From Achromobacter xylosoxidans A8 (lineage in GTDB: Bacteria > Pseudomonadota > Gammaproteobacteria > Burkholderiales > Burkholderiaceae_B): a DNA stretch of 64,000 nucleotides. Numbering within the stretch: position 1 is the first letter of the stretch; the number at the start of each line of letters is the position of its first letter. The translations under genes and the position numbers were made by a program. Below, in pieces: positions 1-8,396 of this stretch. The notes below the pieces were generated by a model that was not told where the DNA came from, did not search any database, and was given only the letters and a program-made list of their open reading frames with translations. The stretch is taken from NCBI RefSeq assembly GCF_000165835.1, contig NC_014640.1:2232001-2296000 (forward strand), given 5' to 3'.

Positions 1-25
1 TTTGCACTGAACATAAAATCATCGC

Positions 26-1003
26 ATGAATCGCCTTGCCAAGCTTTTGCCGTCCTTCCGTCCGTCCAGCCGCGCTGCCGGCTTCTTCCTGGCGACCCTG
101 GGCGCGGTCCTGTTTTCGGCCAAGGCCATCGTGGTGAAGTTCACCTACCGCTACGGCATCGACGCGGTCACCCTCATCGCCTTCCGCATGCTGTTCGCCA
201 TGCCGTTTTTCGCGGCGGTGGCCTGGCATCAGTCGCGCCGCGCGGCGCGCGGCGAAATCCCCACTATGACCTGGAAGGAACGCGCGCAGGTTTGCGTGCT
301 GGGTCTGCTGGGCTACTACCTGTCCAGCTTCCTGGACTTTCTGGGACTGCGCTACATCACCGCCAGCTTGGAGCGCCTGATCCTGTTCCTCTCGCCTTCG
401 CTGGTGGTACTGCTGTCGGCGTTCTGGTTCAAGCGCCCGGTCGAGCGCCGCCAGTGGATGGCCATGGTGCTGTCCTACGCCGGGGTGGTGCTGGTGTTCG
501 CCCACGACCTGTCCTTCGGCGGCGGCGAGGTGCTGTTAGGGTCTTTGTTCGTTTTCGGATCGGCCGCAAGCTATTCTGTGTACCTGATCTGTTCGGGAGA
601 ACTGGTCAAGCGCTTGGGCGCGACGCGCCTGGTGGCGTATGCCATGCTGGTGTCCTGCGTGGCCTGCATCATCCAGTTCTTTGTCGTGCATCCCCCGGCC
701 ATGCTGATTCAGCCTGCCGGGGTCTATGGTTATTCGGTGATCCACGCCACGCTGAATACGGTGGTGCCGGTGTTCATGCTGATGTGGGCGGTCGCGCTGA
801 TCGGCGCGCCCACCGCGTCGCTGCTGGGCATGATCGGGCCGGTGTCGGTGCTGTTTCTGGCGTCGTGGTTCCTGCAAGAGCCCATCACGGTATGGCAGAT
901 GGCGGGGACCGCGTTGGTGCTGGCTGGGGTATTCGCGCTGATGGGGGGCGGGGCCGGCAGGCTTGCGTCGGCCAGGCAGGGCGAGGCCCGGCCATCGCGT
1001 TGA
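26..1003 (+). CDS. EamA-family (drug/metabolite transporter) permease
   Basis: Predicted inner-membrane exporter of 325 residues. The sequence is almost entirely hydrophobic helices in two repeated halves (roughly residues 15-155 and 165-305), as expected for a ten-helix EamA/DMT carrier. The substrate cannot be read from sequence; relatives export amino acids, nucleosides or small metabolites. The ATG at 26 has no Shine-Dalgarno, and a TAAAAT box lies only seven bases before it, so the transcript may be nearly leaderless or the true start may differ. A polar tail of about 17 residues follows the last helix. It stands upstream of and co-directional with the quinone reductase. The family is secure, the function is not. 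Confidence 0.85.
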   Translation: MNRLAKLLPSFRPSSRAAGFFLATLGAVLFSAKAIVVKFTYRYGIDAVTLIAFRMLFAMPFFAAVAWHQSRRAARGEIPTMTWKERAQVCVLGLLGYYLSSFLDFLGLRYITASLERLILFLSPSLVVLLSAFWFKRPVERRQWMAMVLSYAGVVLVFAHDLSFGGGEVLLGSLFVFGSAASYSVYLICSGELVKRLGATRLVAYAMLVSCVACIIQFFVVHPPAMLIQPAGVYGYSVIHATLNTVVPVFMLMWAVALIGAPTASLLGMIGPVSVLFLASWFLQEPITVWQMAGTALVLAGVFALMGGGAGRLASARQGEARPSR

Positions 1004-1074
1004 ATCTGGTTTTTCTCGTTCAAGGGCCGCAGACAGGCCCTCGTTAGCAATTTTTCCAATGAAAGGAGGCCAGC

Positions 1075-2064
1075 ATGGCCAGCAATCTCGTCAAGGCAAT
1101 TCGTATCGAGCAGCACGGTGGTCCTGAAGTCCTGAAGCTGGTCGAGGTGGAAGTGCCTCCGCCCGCCGCCAATGAAGTCACGATCGAGCAGCATGCCGCC
1201 GGCCTGAACTTCATCGATATCTATTTCCGCACGGGCTTGTATCCCCATCCGCTGCCCCACGGCCTGGGCTTTGAAGGCGCGGGTGTGGTGACCGCGGTCG
1301 GCGCCGAGGTCACGCATCTGAAGAAGGGAGACCGCGTTGCCTACGGCCAGAGCCCGATCGGCGCCTACGCCAAGGCGCGCAACGTGCCGGCCGCGCAGGT
1401 CGTCAAGGTGCCCAAGGGCATCGGTTTCGACGAAGCGGCGGCCCTGATGCTCAAGGGTCTGACGGTGCAGTACCTGTTCCGCCAGACCTACCGCCTGCAA
1501 GGGGGCGAGACCATCCTGTTCCATGCGGCCGCCGGCGGCGTGGGCCTGATCGCATGCCAATGGGCCAAGGCCCTGGGCGTGAAGCTGATCGGCACGGTCT
1601 CCAGCCCCGAGAAGGCGGAGCTGGCCCGCGCCAACGGCGCCTGGGAAACCATCGACTATTCGCGCGAGAACGTGGCCGAGCGCGTGCTGGAACTGACCGG
1701 CGGCAAGAAGGTGCCGGTGGTATATGACGGCGTGGGCAAGGACACCTGGGAAACGTCGCTGGACTGCATCGAACCGCGCGGCCTGATGGTGAGCTTTGGC
1801 AACGCGTCCGGCCCCGTGTCGGGCGTCAACCTGGCGACGCTGAACCAGAAGGGCTGCCTGTACGTGACGCGCCCGTCGCTGGGCCTGCACGTGAACACGC
1901 TGGCCAAGCTGCAAGCCGCTTCCGAGGAACTGTTCGACCTGGTCCTGAAGAAGAAGATCAAGGTCCGCATTGACCAGCGCTATACGCTGGAGCAGGCCGG
2001 CGAGGCGCAGACTGCGCTGGCCGGACGCAAGACCACCGGCGCCACGGTGCTGATGCTGGACTGA
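1075..2064 (+). CDS. qor: NADPH:quinone oxidoreductase, zinc-free MDR family
   Basis: Cytoplasmic 329-residue member of the medium-chain dehydrogenase superfamily that reduces quinones with NADPH. An N-terminal GroES-like domain (about residues 10-115) precedes a Rossmann domain with the nucleotide-binding AAAGGVG at about residues 151-157. The few cysteines do not form the structural zinc cluster of alcohol dehydrogenases, which fits the zeta-crystallin/QOR branch. The start is supported by AAAGGAGG at 1062-1069. It lies 71 bases after the exporter and is followed by a probable terminator, so it may be monocistronic. The physiological quinone is unknown; other zinc-free enoyl reductases look similar. 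Confidence 0.9.
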   Translation: MASNLVKAIRIEQHGGPEVLKLVEVEVPPPAANEVTIEQHAAGLNFIDIYFRTGLYPHPLPHGLGFEGAGVVTAVGAEVTHLKKGDRVAYGQSPIGAYAKARNVPAAQVVKVPKGIGFDEAAALMLKGLTVQYLFRQTYRLQGGETILFHAAAGGVGLIACQWAKALGVKLIGTVSSPEKAELARANGAWETIDYSRENVAERVLELTGGKKVPVVYDGVGKDTWETSLDCIEPRGLMVSFGNASGPVSGVNLATLNQKGCLYVTRPSLGLHVNTLAKLQAASEELFDLVLKKKIKVRIDQRYTLEQAGEAQTALAGRKTTGATVLMLD

Positions 2065-2110
2065 TCCGGAAACCGCGATGCGCTCCGGCCCGCAGGGGCT
2101 GTGGCGCCTG

Positions 2111-2146
2111 GCCCGGTACCGCGCTGCGCGCGTTGCCGGGCTTTTT
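2111..2146 (+). terminator. probable rho-independent terminator after qor
   Basis: GCCCGG (2111-2116) pairs with CCGGGC (2136-2141) and is followed by five T (2142-2146). The 19-base loop can form an inner CGCG/CGCG stem. It separates qor from the amine module. Confidence 0.5.
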
Positions 2147-2324
2147 CTTGCGCCGTGCCCTGGAAAAACGCACCGCCGGGGGGCGCAAGCCCGGGCTGGC
2201 GGGCGCGCTGCCAGGGCTTTCCCGCTGCGCCGTGCGCAGAATGACAAATCGCCATGCACGGTCCGACAAGCCTTGCGGGAATGCCGTTGCTATCCTGGCT
2301 TCAACCATTTCGTTGGAGCTTCGA

Positions 2325-3836
2325 ATGTCTTCAGCAAGCGCAATCGCCGCCGGCCACGCCGGTTCTGACCGCCCGGAACTGGCCGCCATCCGGGAAGCCA
2401 TGCTCATCGATGGCAAGCCGGTGCGCGTGGGGCAAGGCGCGCCCATCGCGGTCCATGATCCGGCCACGGGCGAAGTCATCGCCCATCAACCCGACGCTGG
2501 ACCGCTGCAGGTGGATCTGGCCGTACAGGCCGCCAGGCGCGCCTTCGAGTCCGGTCCCTGGCGCGACATGCTGCCTGCCGGGCGCGAGCGCCTGTTGCTG
2601 AAACTGGCCGACCTGGTCGAGCTGCACGGCACGGAACTGGCCCGCCTGGAAACCCTGAACAACGGCAAGCTGCTGGGCGTCGCGCAGGGCCTGGAAGTCG
2701 GCTCGGGCGCGCAGTGGCTGCGCTACATGGCGGGTTGGACGACCAAGATCACGGGCGACACGCTGTCGCTGTCCATACCGTTTCCTCCCGGCGTCCGCTA
2801 CAGCGCCTACACCCTGCCGCAGGCCGTGGGCGTGGTGGCGGCGATCATCCCGTGGAATTTCCCGCTGCTGATGGCGATCTGGAAGATCGCTCCCGCCCTG
2901 GCCGCGGGCTGCACCGTGGTGCTCAAGCCGGCCGAGGAAACGCCGCTGACGGCATTGCGCCTGGCCGAGCTGGTGCTGGAAGCAGGCTTCCCGCCCGGCG
3001 TCGTCAACGTCGTGACCGGGCGGGGCGAGACCGCTGGCGCCGCGCTGGTCGCGCATCCCGGCGTGGACAAGATCGCGTTCACGGGCTCGACCGAAGTCGG
3101 CAAGCTGATCGGACGCGCCGCGATGGACGACATGAAGCGGGTTTCGCTGGAACTGGGCGGCAAATCCCCGGTGATCGTGTTGGACGATTGCGACGTCGAC
3201 CGCGCCGTGCAGGGAGCCGCAGCCGCCATTTTCTTCAACCAGGGGCAGGTTTGCACGGCGGGCTCGCGCCTGTATGTGCAAAGGAACCTGTATCCCAAGG
3301 TCGTCGAGGGACTGGCCGATCTGGCCGCCGGCATGAGACTCGGGTCCGGATTCGACCCCGCCACGCAGGTCGGCCCGCTGGTGTCGGCCCGTCACCAGAA
3401 GCGCGTCATGGATTACATCGATATCGGACGCAACGAAGGCGGACGCGTCCTGGCGGGAGGGGGGCGCGGAACCGGCTCGGGCTACTTCGTGCAGCCCACG
3501 GTTTTTGCGGACGTGCCGTCGGACGCGCGCATCGCCCGCGAGGAAATCTTCGGCCCTGTCGTGGTGGCGCAGCCTTTCGACACCCTGGACGATGCCGTGC
3601 GGCTGGCCAACGACAGTGCCTACGGCCTGGGCGCCAGTCTCTGGAGCAACGATCTCTCCCGCGTGCAAAGCCTGATCCCGCGCGTCGATGCCGGCACCGT
3701 CTGGGTCAACACGCACAACATGCTGGATCCCAACATGCCTTTTGGCGGATTCAAGCAATCCGGCATCGGCCGCGAGCACGGCCGCGCCGTGCTGGAGATG
3801 TACCTGGAACGGAAGTCCGTTTGCATCGCTTACTAG
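2325..3836 (+). CDS. aldehyde dehydrogenase, probably phenylacetaldehyde type (FeaB-like)
   Basis: NAD(P)-dependent aldehyde dehydrogenase of 503 residues. Catalytic Cys310 lies in QGQVCTAGSR and general-base Glu276 in LELGGKSP, 34 residues apart as in class 1/2 enzymes; Asn178 in PWNFPL completes the active site. The frame is open further upstream, but ATG 2325 was chosen because GGAG sits at 2314-2317 and the residues before it look unlike the family. Its place just upstream of the aromatic amine dehydrogenase genes suggests that it oxidises the aldehyde released by that enzyme (phenylacetaldehyde or 4-hydroxyphenylacetaldehyde) to the acid in the cytoplasm. Substrate is inferred from context; a betaine- or other aldehyde dehydrogenase cannot be excluded. 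Confidence 0.88.
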   Translation: MSSASAIAAGHAGSDRPELAAIREAMLIDGKPVRVGQGAPIAVHDPATGEVIAHQPDAGPLQVDLAVQAARRAFESGPWRDMLPAGRERLLLKLADLVELHGTELARLETLNNGKLLGVAQGLEVGSGAQWLRYMAGWTTKITGDTLSLSIPFPPGVRYSAYTLPQAVGVVAAIIPWNFPLLMAIWKIAPALAAGCTVVLKPAEETPLTALRLAELVLEAGFPPGVVNVVTGRGETAGAALVAHPGVDKIAFTGSTEVGKLIGRAAMDDMKRVSLELGGKSPVIVLDDCDVDRAVQGAAAAIFFNQGQVCTAGSRLYVQRNLYPKVVEGLADLAAGMRLGSGFDPATQVGPLVSARHQKRVMDYIDIGRNEGGRVLAGGGRGTGSGYFVQPTVFADVPSDARIAREEIFGPVVVAQPFDTLDDAVRLANDSAYGLGASLWSNDLSRVQSLIPRVDAGTVWVNTHNMLDPNMPFGGFKQSGIGREHGRAVLEMYLERKSVCIAY

Positions 3837-3904
3837 AACGGTGATCGCGCGGCCCAAGCCGGGAAATACCGGCGGCCGCGCCTTCGCGACACCAAGGGGA
3901 AGAC

Positions 3905-4786
3905 ATGGCAGGCAGGACAAGGAGCCGGGCCCACAGGCGGGCGGCGCTGCTGCTCGCGTGCGCGGCAGCGTCGCAGGCGGCATGGGCGGGAGACCCCAGC
4001 GCGCGCGATTGGATACCCGCGCCGGTGGGCACCAACATCATCGCCGGGTATATGGCCGGGCTGAGGTCTTCGGGCCTGTATGCCGAAGGCTCGCGCGTGG
4101 ACGGCGGATCGGTCGACGTCAACACGCTGGTCTATCGCCAGATGCACTATCGCGACTTCTACGGCAAGACGGTGCAGCTGGAATTCATCGTGCCGATGAT
4201 CCGGACCTCGCAGGACCTGCCCGGCATGGCGGGCGACCACCAGACCGGCATCGGCGACGTGACGCTAGGTTCGGCGATCTGGTTCTACAACAATGAGCAG
4301 ACCCGGACCTGGTTCGCTTGGGAGCCGTTCGTCGTGGCGCCCGTGGGCCGCTACGACGGTTCGCGCCCCGATGTGTCGCCGGGCAAGAACCGCTGGTCCA
4401 CCGTCCAGGATTTCTCCTTCGTGCAGGGCTTTGGCGAATCCACGTATCTGGAAGCCATCGCGGAAGTGGAGATCTACGGCCGCAATACCGATTGGCATGG
4501 GCAGACGCTGAAGAAGGATCCCTCGTTCCGCTTTTTCGCGCTGGCCTCGACCAACCTGACGCCGGACACTTACACCGGCATCCGCTACCGCTACGAGACG
4601 GGCGGCAAGGAAACCTCGTCCGGCGAGACCGTCGCCACGCGCGCGCGCAATCACCAACTGGCCGTCGAACTGACGCATCAGATCAACGACGCCAACCAGA
4701 TTCAGATGCAGTACATCCACGACCTGAAGGTCGAGAACGGACCGCGGATGCGTGGCGTGCAGTTGCGCTACGTCTATGCGTTCTAG
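3905..4786 (+). CDS. MetA-like (phenol meta-pathway) outer-membrane protein
   Basis: Protein of 293 residues with a signal peptide ending near AWA (residue 28) and a body of alternating beta-strand segments that ends in an aromatic residue (YVYAF), as expected for an outer-membrane barrel. It resembles the Phenol_MetA_deg family found in many aromatic degradation operons, where the members are thought to help hydrophobic substrates cross the outer membrane. It lies 68 bases after the aldehyde dehydrogenase and 32 bases before aauB, all on one strand, so it is probably part of the amine operon. The role in amine uptake is inferred; no substrate can be read from the sequence. Confidence 0.72.
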   Translation: MAGRTRSRAHRRAALLLACAAASQAAWAGDPSARDWIPAPVGTNIIAGYMAGLRSSGLYAEGSRVDGGSVDVNTLVYRQMHYRDFYGKTVQLEFIVPMIRTSQDLPGMAGDHQTGIGDVTLGSAIWFYNNEQTRTWFAWEPFVVAPVGRYDGSRPDVSPGKNRWSTVQDFSFVQGFGESTYLEAIAEVEIYGRNTDWHGQTLKKDPSFRFFALASTNLTPDTYTGIRYRYETGGKETSSGETVATRARNHQLAVELTHQINDANQIQMQYIHDLKVENGPRMRGVQLRYVYAF

Positions 4787-4818
4787 AGGAGCCGGATCAT
4801 GAAACCAGGAGAATATCG

Positions 4819-6009
4819 ATGAACGCGCCTAGCGCCAGATCATGTGCATCACGGGCCGGACGGTGGGCGCTGTGCGCCGCTCTGGCGGCGTCGGCGGGCC
4901 TGGCCCGGGCGGACCTGCCCGTGGAAGAACTGAAGGGCGGCACCCGCCTGCCGCCGGCCACGCCGCACCGGCTGTACGTGATGGACGCCGTCTTCAACCA
5001 CCTGGTCGACAGCCGGGTCAACATCTATGACGGCGACTCCATGAAGTTCCTGGGCCTGGTGCCTACGTCGTTCAACGGCCACATGACCGTGTCCGCGGAC
5101 GGCAAGGACATCTATGTCATGACGACCTACTACGAGCGCTTGAACCGCGGCAAGCGCACCGACGTGGTCGAGGCCTGGGACGCCGAAACGCTCACGCCCA
5201 GGTACGAGGTGCCGATCCCGCAGAAACGCGCGCAGGCGCTGAACTACCGGAACTATCTGCAGCAGAGCGCGGACGGGGAACTGCTGTTCGTGCAGAACGC
5301 CACGCCTGCGTCCTCGGTCACGGTGGTGAACCTGAAGACGCGCCAGTTCGCGGACGAGGTGACCGCGGCCGCGGGTTGCTGGAGCATCATCGTGCTGCCC
5401 TCGCGCCCGCGCAGCTTCGCCAGCATCTGCGGCGACGGCGCGCTGCTGACCGTGGACCTGGACCAGGCCGGCAAGCCGGCGGGGCAGCAGCGCAGCCAGC
5501 CCATGTTCGACCCCGAGAAGGACCCCATCTTCACGCACACGGAAAATCTGGGCGATACCTATTACTTCGTGTCCTACAACGGCAATGTCTACAGTGCCGA
5601 CTTCAGTGGCAAGAATGCCGTGTTCGGCAAGTCCTGGTCTTTGCTGGACGCATCGGGCAAGGATCAGGGCTGGCGCCCTGGCGGCTACAACCTGTTGGCC
5701 ATCAACAAGGCCGCCAAGCGGCTGTACGTGGGCATGCATCCGAACGGGGCCGAGGGTTCGCACAAGACGCCGGCCGCCGAGATCTGGGTCTACGACCTGG
5801 CCACGCACAAGAGGGTAGCGCGGGTGCCGGGCCAGAATGCCTTGTCGATGTCGGTCTCGCAGGACGACCAGCCGCGCCTGTACACGATCGATGGCGGCAA
5901 CGTGAACGTCTATGACGCCGCGCCCGCCGCGCCGGTCCTCAAGGGTACGATCCAGGCCGCCGGCGAAACCGCGCTGCAGGTCGAACCACAACCGCGAGGT
6001 GCGCGATGA
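4819..6009 (+). CDS. aauB: aromatic amine dehydrogenase heavy (alpha) chain
   Basis: Periplasmic large subunit of the TTQ-dependent amine dehydrogenase, 396 residues. A signal peptide (cleavage near ARA, residue 31) is followed by a beta-propeller body with repeated strand motifs ending in small-residue/Asp turns. The propeller holds the light chain and shapes the substrate channel. The frame is open far upstream, but ATG 4819 has AGGAGAA at 4807-4812 and gives a proper signal peptide. It is followed by mauE (4-base overlap), mauD and aauA, the order known from the Alcaligenes faecalis aau cluster. Assignment to aromatic amine rather than methylamine dehydrogenase rests mainly on the light chain. 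Confidence 0.9.
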   Translation: MNAPSARSCASRAGRWALCAALAASAGLARADLPVEELKGGTRLPPATPHRLYVMDAVFNHLVDSRVNIYDGDSMKFLGLVPTSFNGHMTVSADGKDIYVMTTYYERLNRGKRTDVVEAWDAETLTPRYEVPIPQKRAQALNYRNYLQQSADGELLFVQNATPASSVTVVNLKTRQFADEVTAAAGCWSIIVLPSRPRSFASICGDGALLTVDLDQAGKPAGQQRSQPMFDPEKDPIFTHTENLGDTYYFVSYNGNVYSADFSGKNAVFGKSWSLLDASGKDQGWRPGGYNLLAINKAAKRLYVGMHPNGAEGSHKTPAAEIWVYDLATHKRVARVPGQNALSMSVSQDDQPRLYTIDGGNVNVYDAAPAAPVLKGTIQAAGETALQVEPQPRGAR

Positions 6010-6563
6010 ACGATCCTGTGCTGCTGTATGCCGCGAGCGCGGCGCTGGCCTGCGTGCTGCTTCTGGGCGCGCTGGAAAAACTGAAGGACATGGCGGGCTT
6101 CGCCGCCATCGTGTCGGCCTACCGGATCCTGCCTGCGGGCTGGAGCGGCGCATTTGCCTGGGCCTATGCGTTGAGCGAGGCGCTGGCCGGAACCCTGCTG
6201 CTTGCGCCGCCCTGGCAGGCGGCGGGCGCGCAGCTGGCGCTGCTGGTGCTGGCGGCGGCCACGCTGGCGCTGGCCTTCAACCTGCTGCGCGGCCACCGCG
6301 ACATCGATTGCGGTTGCGGCGGTCCCGCGTCCAGTGGGCCGGGGCGAGGCGCGCAGCGGGGAGGGCTGTCGTGGTGGCTGGTGCTGCGCAACGCCGCGCT
6401 GGCGCTATGGACCGCGCCAGCCCTCATCGCCGCGGCGGGCCAGTCCCGCGGCCTGCTGTGGACCGATTCCGCAGCCGTTTTTGGCCTGGCCACCGCCGCC
6501 GTGGGCCTGTACTTCACCGCCAACCACCTGTTGGCCTCACACCTCAAGTTGCGCAATCTCTGA
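6006..6563 (+). CDS. mauE: MauE-family membrane protein for amine dehydrogenase maturation
   Basis: Inner-membrane protein of 185 residues with four or five hydrophobic helices. In methylamine-utilising bacteria MauE and MauD are both needed to make the light chain, probably by supplying and isomerising its many disulfides in the periplasm. A CGC motif (Cys102, Cys104) between helices fits a thiol-redox function of the DsbD/DoxX type. It overlaps aauB by four bases (ATGA), so translation is probably coupled. Called aauE in the aromatic amine dehydrogenase cluster. The family is confident; the exact redox partner is inferred to be the neighbouring MauD. Confidence 0.88.
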   Translation: MNDPVLLYAASAALACVLLLGALEKLKDMAGFAAIVSAYRILPAGWSGAFAWAYALSEALAGTLLLAPPWQAAGAQLALLVLAAATLALAFNLLRGHRDIDCGCGGPASSGPGRGAQRGGLSWWLVLRNAALALWTAPALIAAAGQSRGLLWTDSAAVFGLATAAVGLYFTANHLLASHLKLRNL

Positions 6564-6573
6564 AGGAATTCAC

Positions 6574-7212
6574 ATGGATGCCTTGATCATTTCCAATTTC
6601 CTGCTGTGGGGCGTGGTGCTCTGCCTGGTGCTCGTCATCCTGGCGCTGTCGCGGCAGATCGGCGTGCTGTACGAGCGCGTGGCGCCGATGGGGGCGCTGA
6701 CGATGGACAAGGGCCCGGGCGTGGGTGAGGCTGCGCCGCGCTTCGAACTGTCGGATCTGTTGGGCCGCCGCATCGTCGTGGGCGAACGCGGCCAGCACAG
6801 CCAACTGCTGTTCTTTCTTTCGCCGACCTGCCCGGTCTGCAAGAAGCTGCTGCCCATCCTGAAGTCGGTGGCCAGCACGGAAAGCGCGTGGCTGCGCATC
6901 GTCCTGGCCAGCGACGGCGAAATGCCCGAGCATCTGGCGTTCTACAAACAGGCGGGACTGGAACGGTTTCCGTACCTGCTGTCGACCGAACTGGGCATGA
7001 AGTTCCAGATCAGCAAGCTGCCTTATGCCGTGCTGATCGATGAAACCGGAACCTTGCGCGCCAAGGGCTTGATCAACTCGCGCGAACAGCTGGAAAGCCT
7101 GTTCACGGCGAAGGAGCTGGGCGTGGCGTCGGTGCAGGAGTTCCTGGCCGCCGGCACGCTGGAAGAAACCCGGATTTCCCGCAAGGAGAGCGGCAATGCA
7201 CTGGCTGGATAA
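6574..7212 (+). CDS. mauD: MauD, thioredoxin-like disulfide protein for amine dehydrogenase light chain
   Basis: Membrane-anchored thioredoxin-fold protein of 212 residues. One N-terminal helix (about residues 5-27) anchors it, and the periplasmic domain carries CPVC (Cys86, Cys89), the expected redox pair, followed by a cis-proline region (KLPYAVLI). It should form or rearrange disulfides in the cysteine-rich light chain. ATG 6574 was chosen over upstream in-frame codons because of GAAGGAA at 6562-6568 and because it gives the family length. It starts ten bases after mauE, and its last 17 bases overlap aauA. Confidence 0.9.
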   Translation: MDALIISNFLLWGVVLCLVLVILALSRQIGVLYERVAPMGALTMDKGPGVGEAAPRFELSDLLGRRIVVGERGQHSQLLFFLSPTCPVCKKLLPILKSVASTESAWLRIVLASDGEMPEHLAFYKQAGLERFPYLLSTELGMKFQISKLPYAVLIDETGTLRAKGLINSREQLESLFTAKELGVASVQEFLAAGTLEETRISRKESGNALAG

Positions 7213-7717
7213 ATTCGCAGAGCGCGCCACGCGCTCGGTCGCGCACACCACTTCCCGGCGCAGCGTGCTCAACCGCATCGGCCGAGCGCTGGTAGGAACG
7301 GCTTTCCTCATGCCGGTGCTGCCGGTGGCGCGTTCCGCGCCCGCGGATCCCAAGAAGCCGCAGATGGATGACACGGCGTGCGATTACTGGCGCTATTGCG
7401 CGGTGGACGGCTTTCTGTGTTCATGCTGCGGCGGCAGCATGACGTCCTGCCCGCCCGGCACCTCGCCCTCGGCGGTATCGTGGGTCGGCACCTGCCACAA
7501 TCCGCTGGACGGCAAGGACTACCTGATCAGCTATAACGACTGCTGCGGCAAAGCCGCTTGCGGCAAATGCATGTGCGCATCCGCCGAGCGCGAGCGGCCG
7601 GGCTATCAGATGTTCCTGCACAACGATGTGAACTGGTGCATGTCAAACGAATCCTCCATCTTCCATTGCACCACGTCCGTGATCGTGGGCCTGGCCAAGC
7701 CCAAGCCGAAATCATGA
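7196..7717 (+). CDS. aauA: aromatic amine dehydrogenase light (beta) chain with TTQ cofactor
   Basis: Catalytic small subunit, 173 residues, exported folded: SRRSVLNRIG at residues 20-29 is a twin-arginine signal. Trp96 and Trp147 are 51 apart, the spacing of the TTQ tryptophans in known amine dehydrogenases. Asp115 (19 after Trp96) and Thr159 fall where the catalytic aspartate and active-site threonine belong. The mature part has 14 cysteines, against 12 in methylamine dehydrogenase; the extra Cys78 and Cys122 match the aromatic amine dehydrogenase branch as I remember it. It overlaps mauD by 17 bases and is preceded by AAGGAGAG. It oxidises primary aromatic amines to aldehydes in the periplasm. 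Confidence 0.93.
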   Translation: MHWLDKFAERATRSVAHTTSRRSVLNRIGRALVGTAFLMPVLPVARSAPADPKKPQMDDTACDYWRYCAVDGFLCSCCGGSMTSCPPGTSPSAVSWVGTCHNPLDGKDYLISYNDCCGKAACGKCMCASAERERPGYQMFLHNDVNWCMSNESSIFHCTTSVIVGLAKPKPKS

Positions 7718-8265
7718 ATCCGGCGCAACGACCGCCGCAGCAGGGGTGGCGCTGGCTCTGTGCCGCCGCCGTCCTGCTCTGCGCGGGCCCGGCCGTTGCG
7801 CAGCATGCGGCGACCGATGCCGCGGCGACCGCGGCATCGGCCGCCGGTGCCGCGTCCGACCAACTGCGCCAGGCCGTCCGTGCCGACTATGTGCTGCAGT
7901 GCGCGGGCTGCCATCGGGTGGACGGACGCGGGAGCGGCCGCCATGGCATTCCCGACTTCCGCAATTCCGTGGGTTCGTTGGTGCATTTGCCGCAAGGCCG
8001 GGAGTATCTGGTGCGCGTGCCGGGGGCGGCGCAATCGCAGCTGAACAATGCCGAGCTCGCGGCCGTGCTGAATTGGATCGTGGAGGAATTCAGTCCCGCG
8101 CAATTGCCGGAGAACTTCCGTCCCTACACCGAACAGGAGGTGGCGCAGGTGCGTCCGCGCCGTTACGAGGACGTGGTGCCGGTGCGCCACGGATTGGCGC
8201 AGGCCTTGGCGGGACTGGGCTTGCCCTTGGCCGATTATTCCTATGGCAGCGACAGAAGACCCTAG
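7714..8265 (+). CDS. small c-type cytochrome of the amine module
   Basis: Exported monoheme cytochrome c, 183 residues, with a signal peptide ending near AVAQ (residue 29) and one heme site, CAGCH (Cys63, Cys66, His67). ATG 7714 overlaps the aauA stop (ATGA), so it is translated with the enzyme and probably takes electrons from it or helps maturation. Oddly, the mature protein contains no methionine at all, so the usual His/Met iron coordination is impossible; histidines in RHGIPDF or LVHLPQGR are possible alternative ligands. It is not a MauG-type diheme enzyme, since only one CxxCH is present. The heme assignment is firm and the role is inferred from position. Confidence 0.85.
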   Translation: MNPAQRPPQQGWRWLCAAAVLLCAGPAVAQHAATDAAATAASAAGAASDQLRQAVRADYVLQCAGCHRVDGRGSGRHGIPDFRNSVGSLVHLPQGREYLVRVPGAAQSQLNNAELAAVLNWIVEEFSPAQLPENFRPYTEQEVAQVRPRRYEDVVPVRHGLAQALAGLGLPLADYSYGSDRRP

Positions 8266-8396
8266 CGGGCCTGAAATTTAGGGGTTGTCACCGATACTCC
8301 CTCGCGCCGGCCGGTGCTAGAAAGAGGCAGCATTTCATTCAACGCTGTAGCTGTGCTGTCGGGCTTGCCGCCCAGGCAGAAAGGCTCGGAGCCGCC

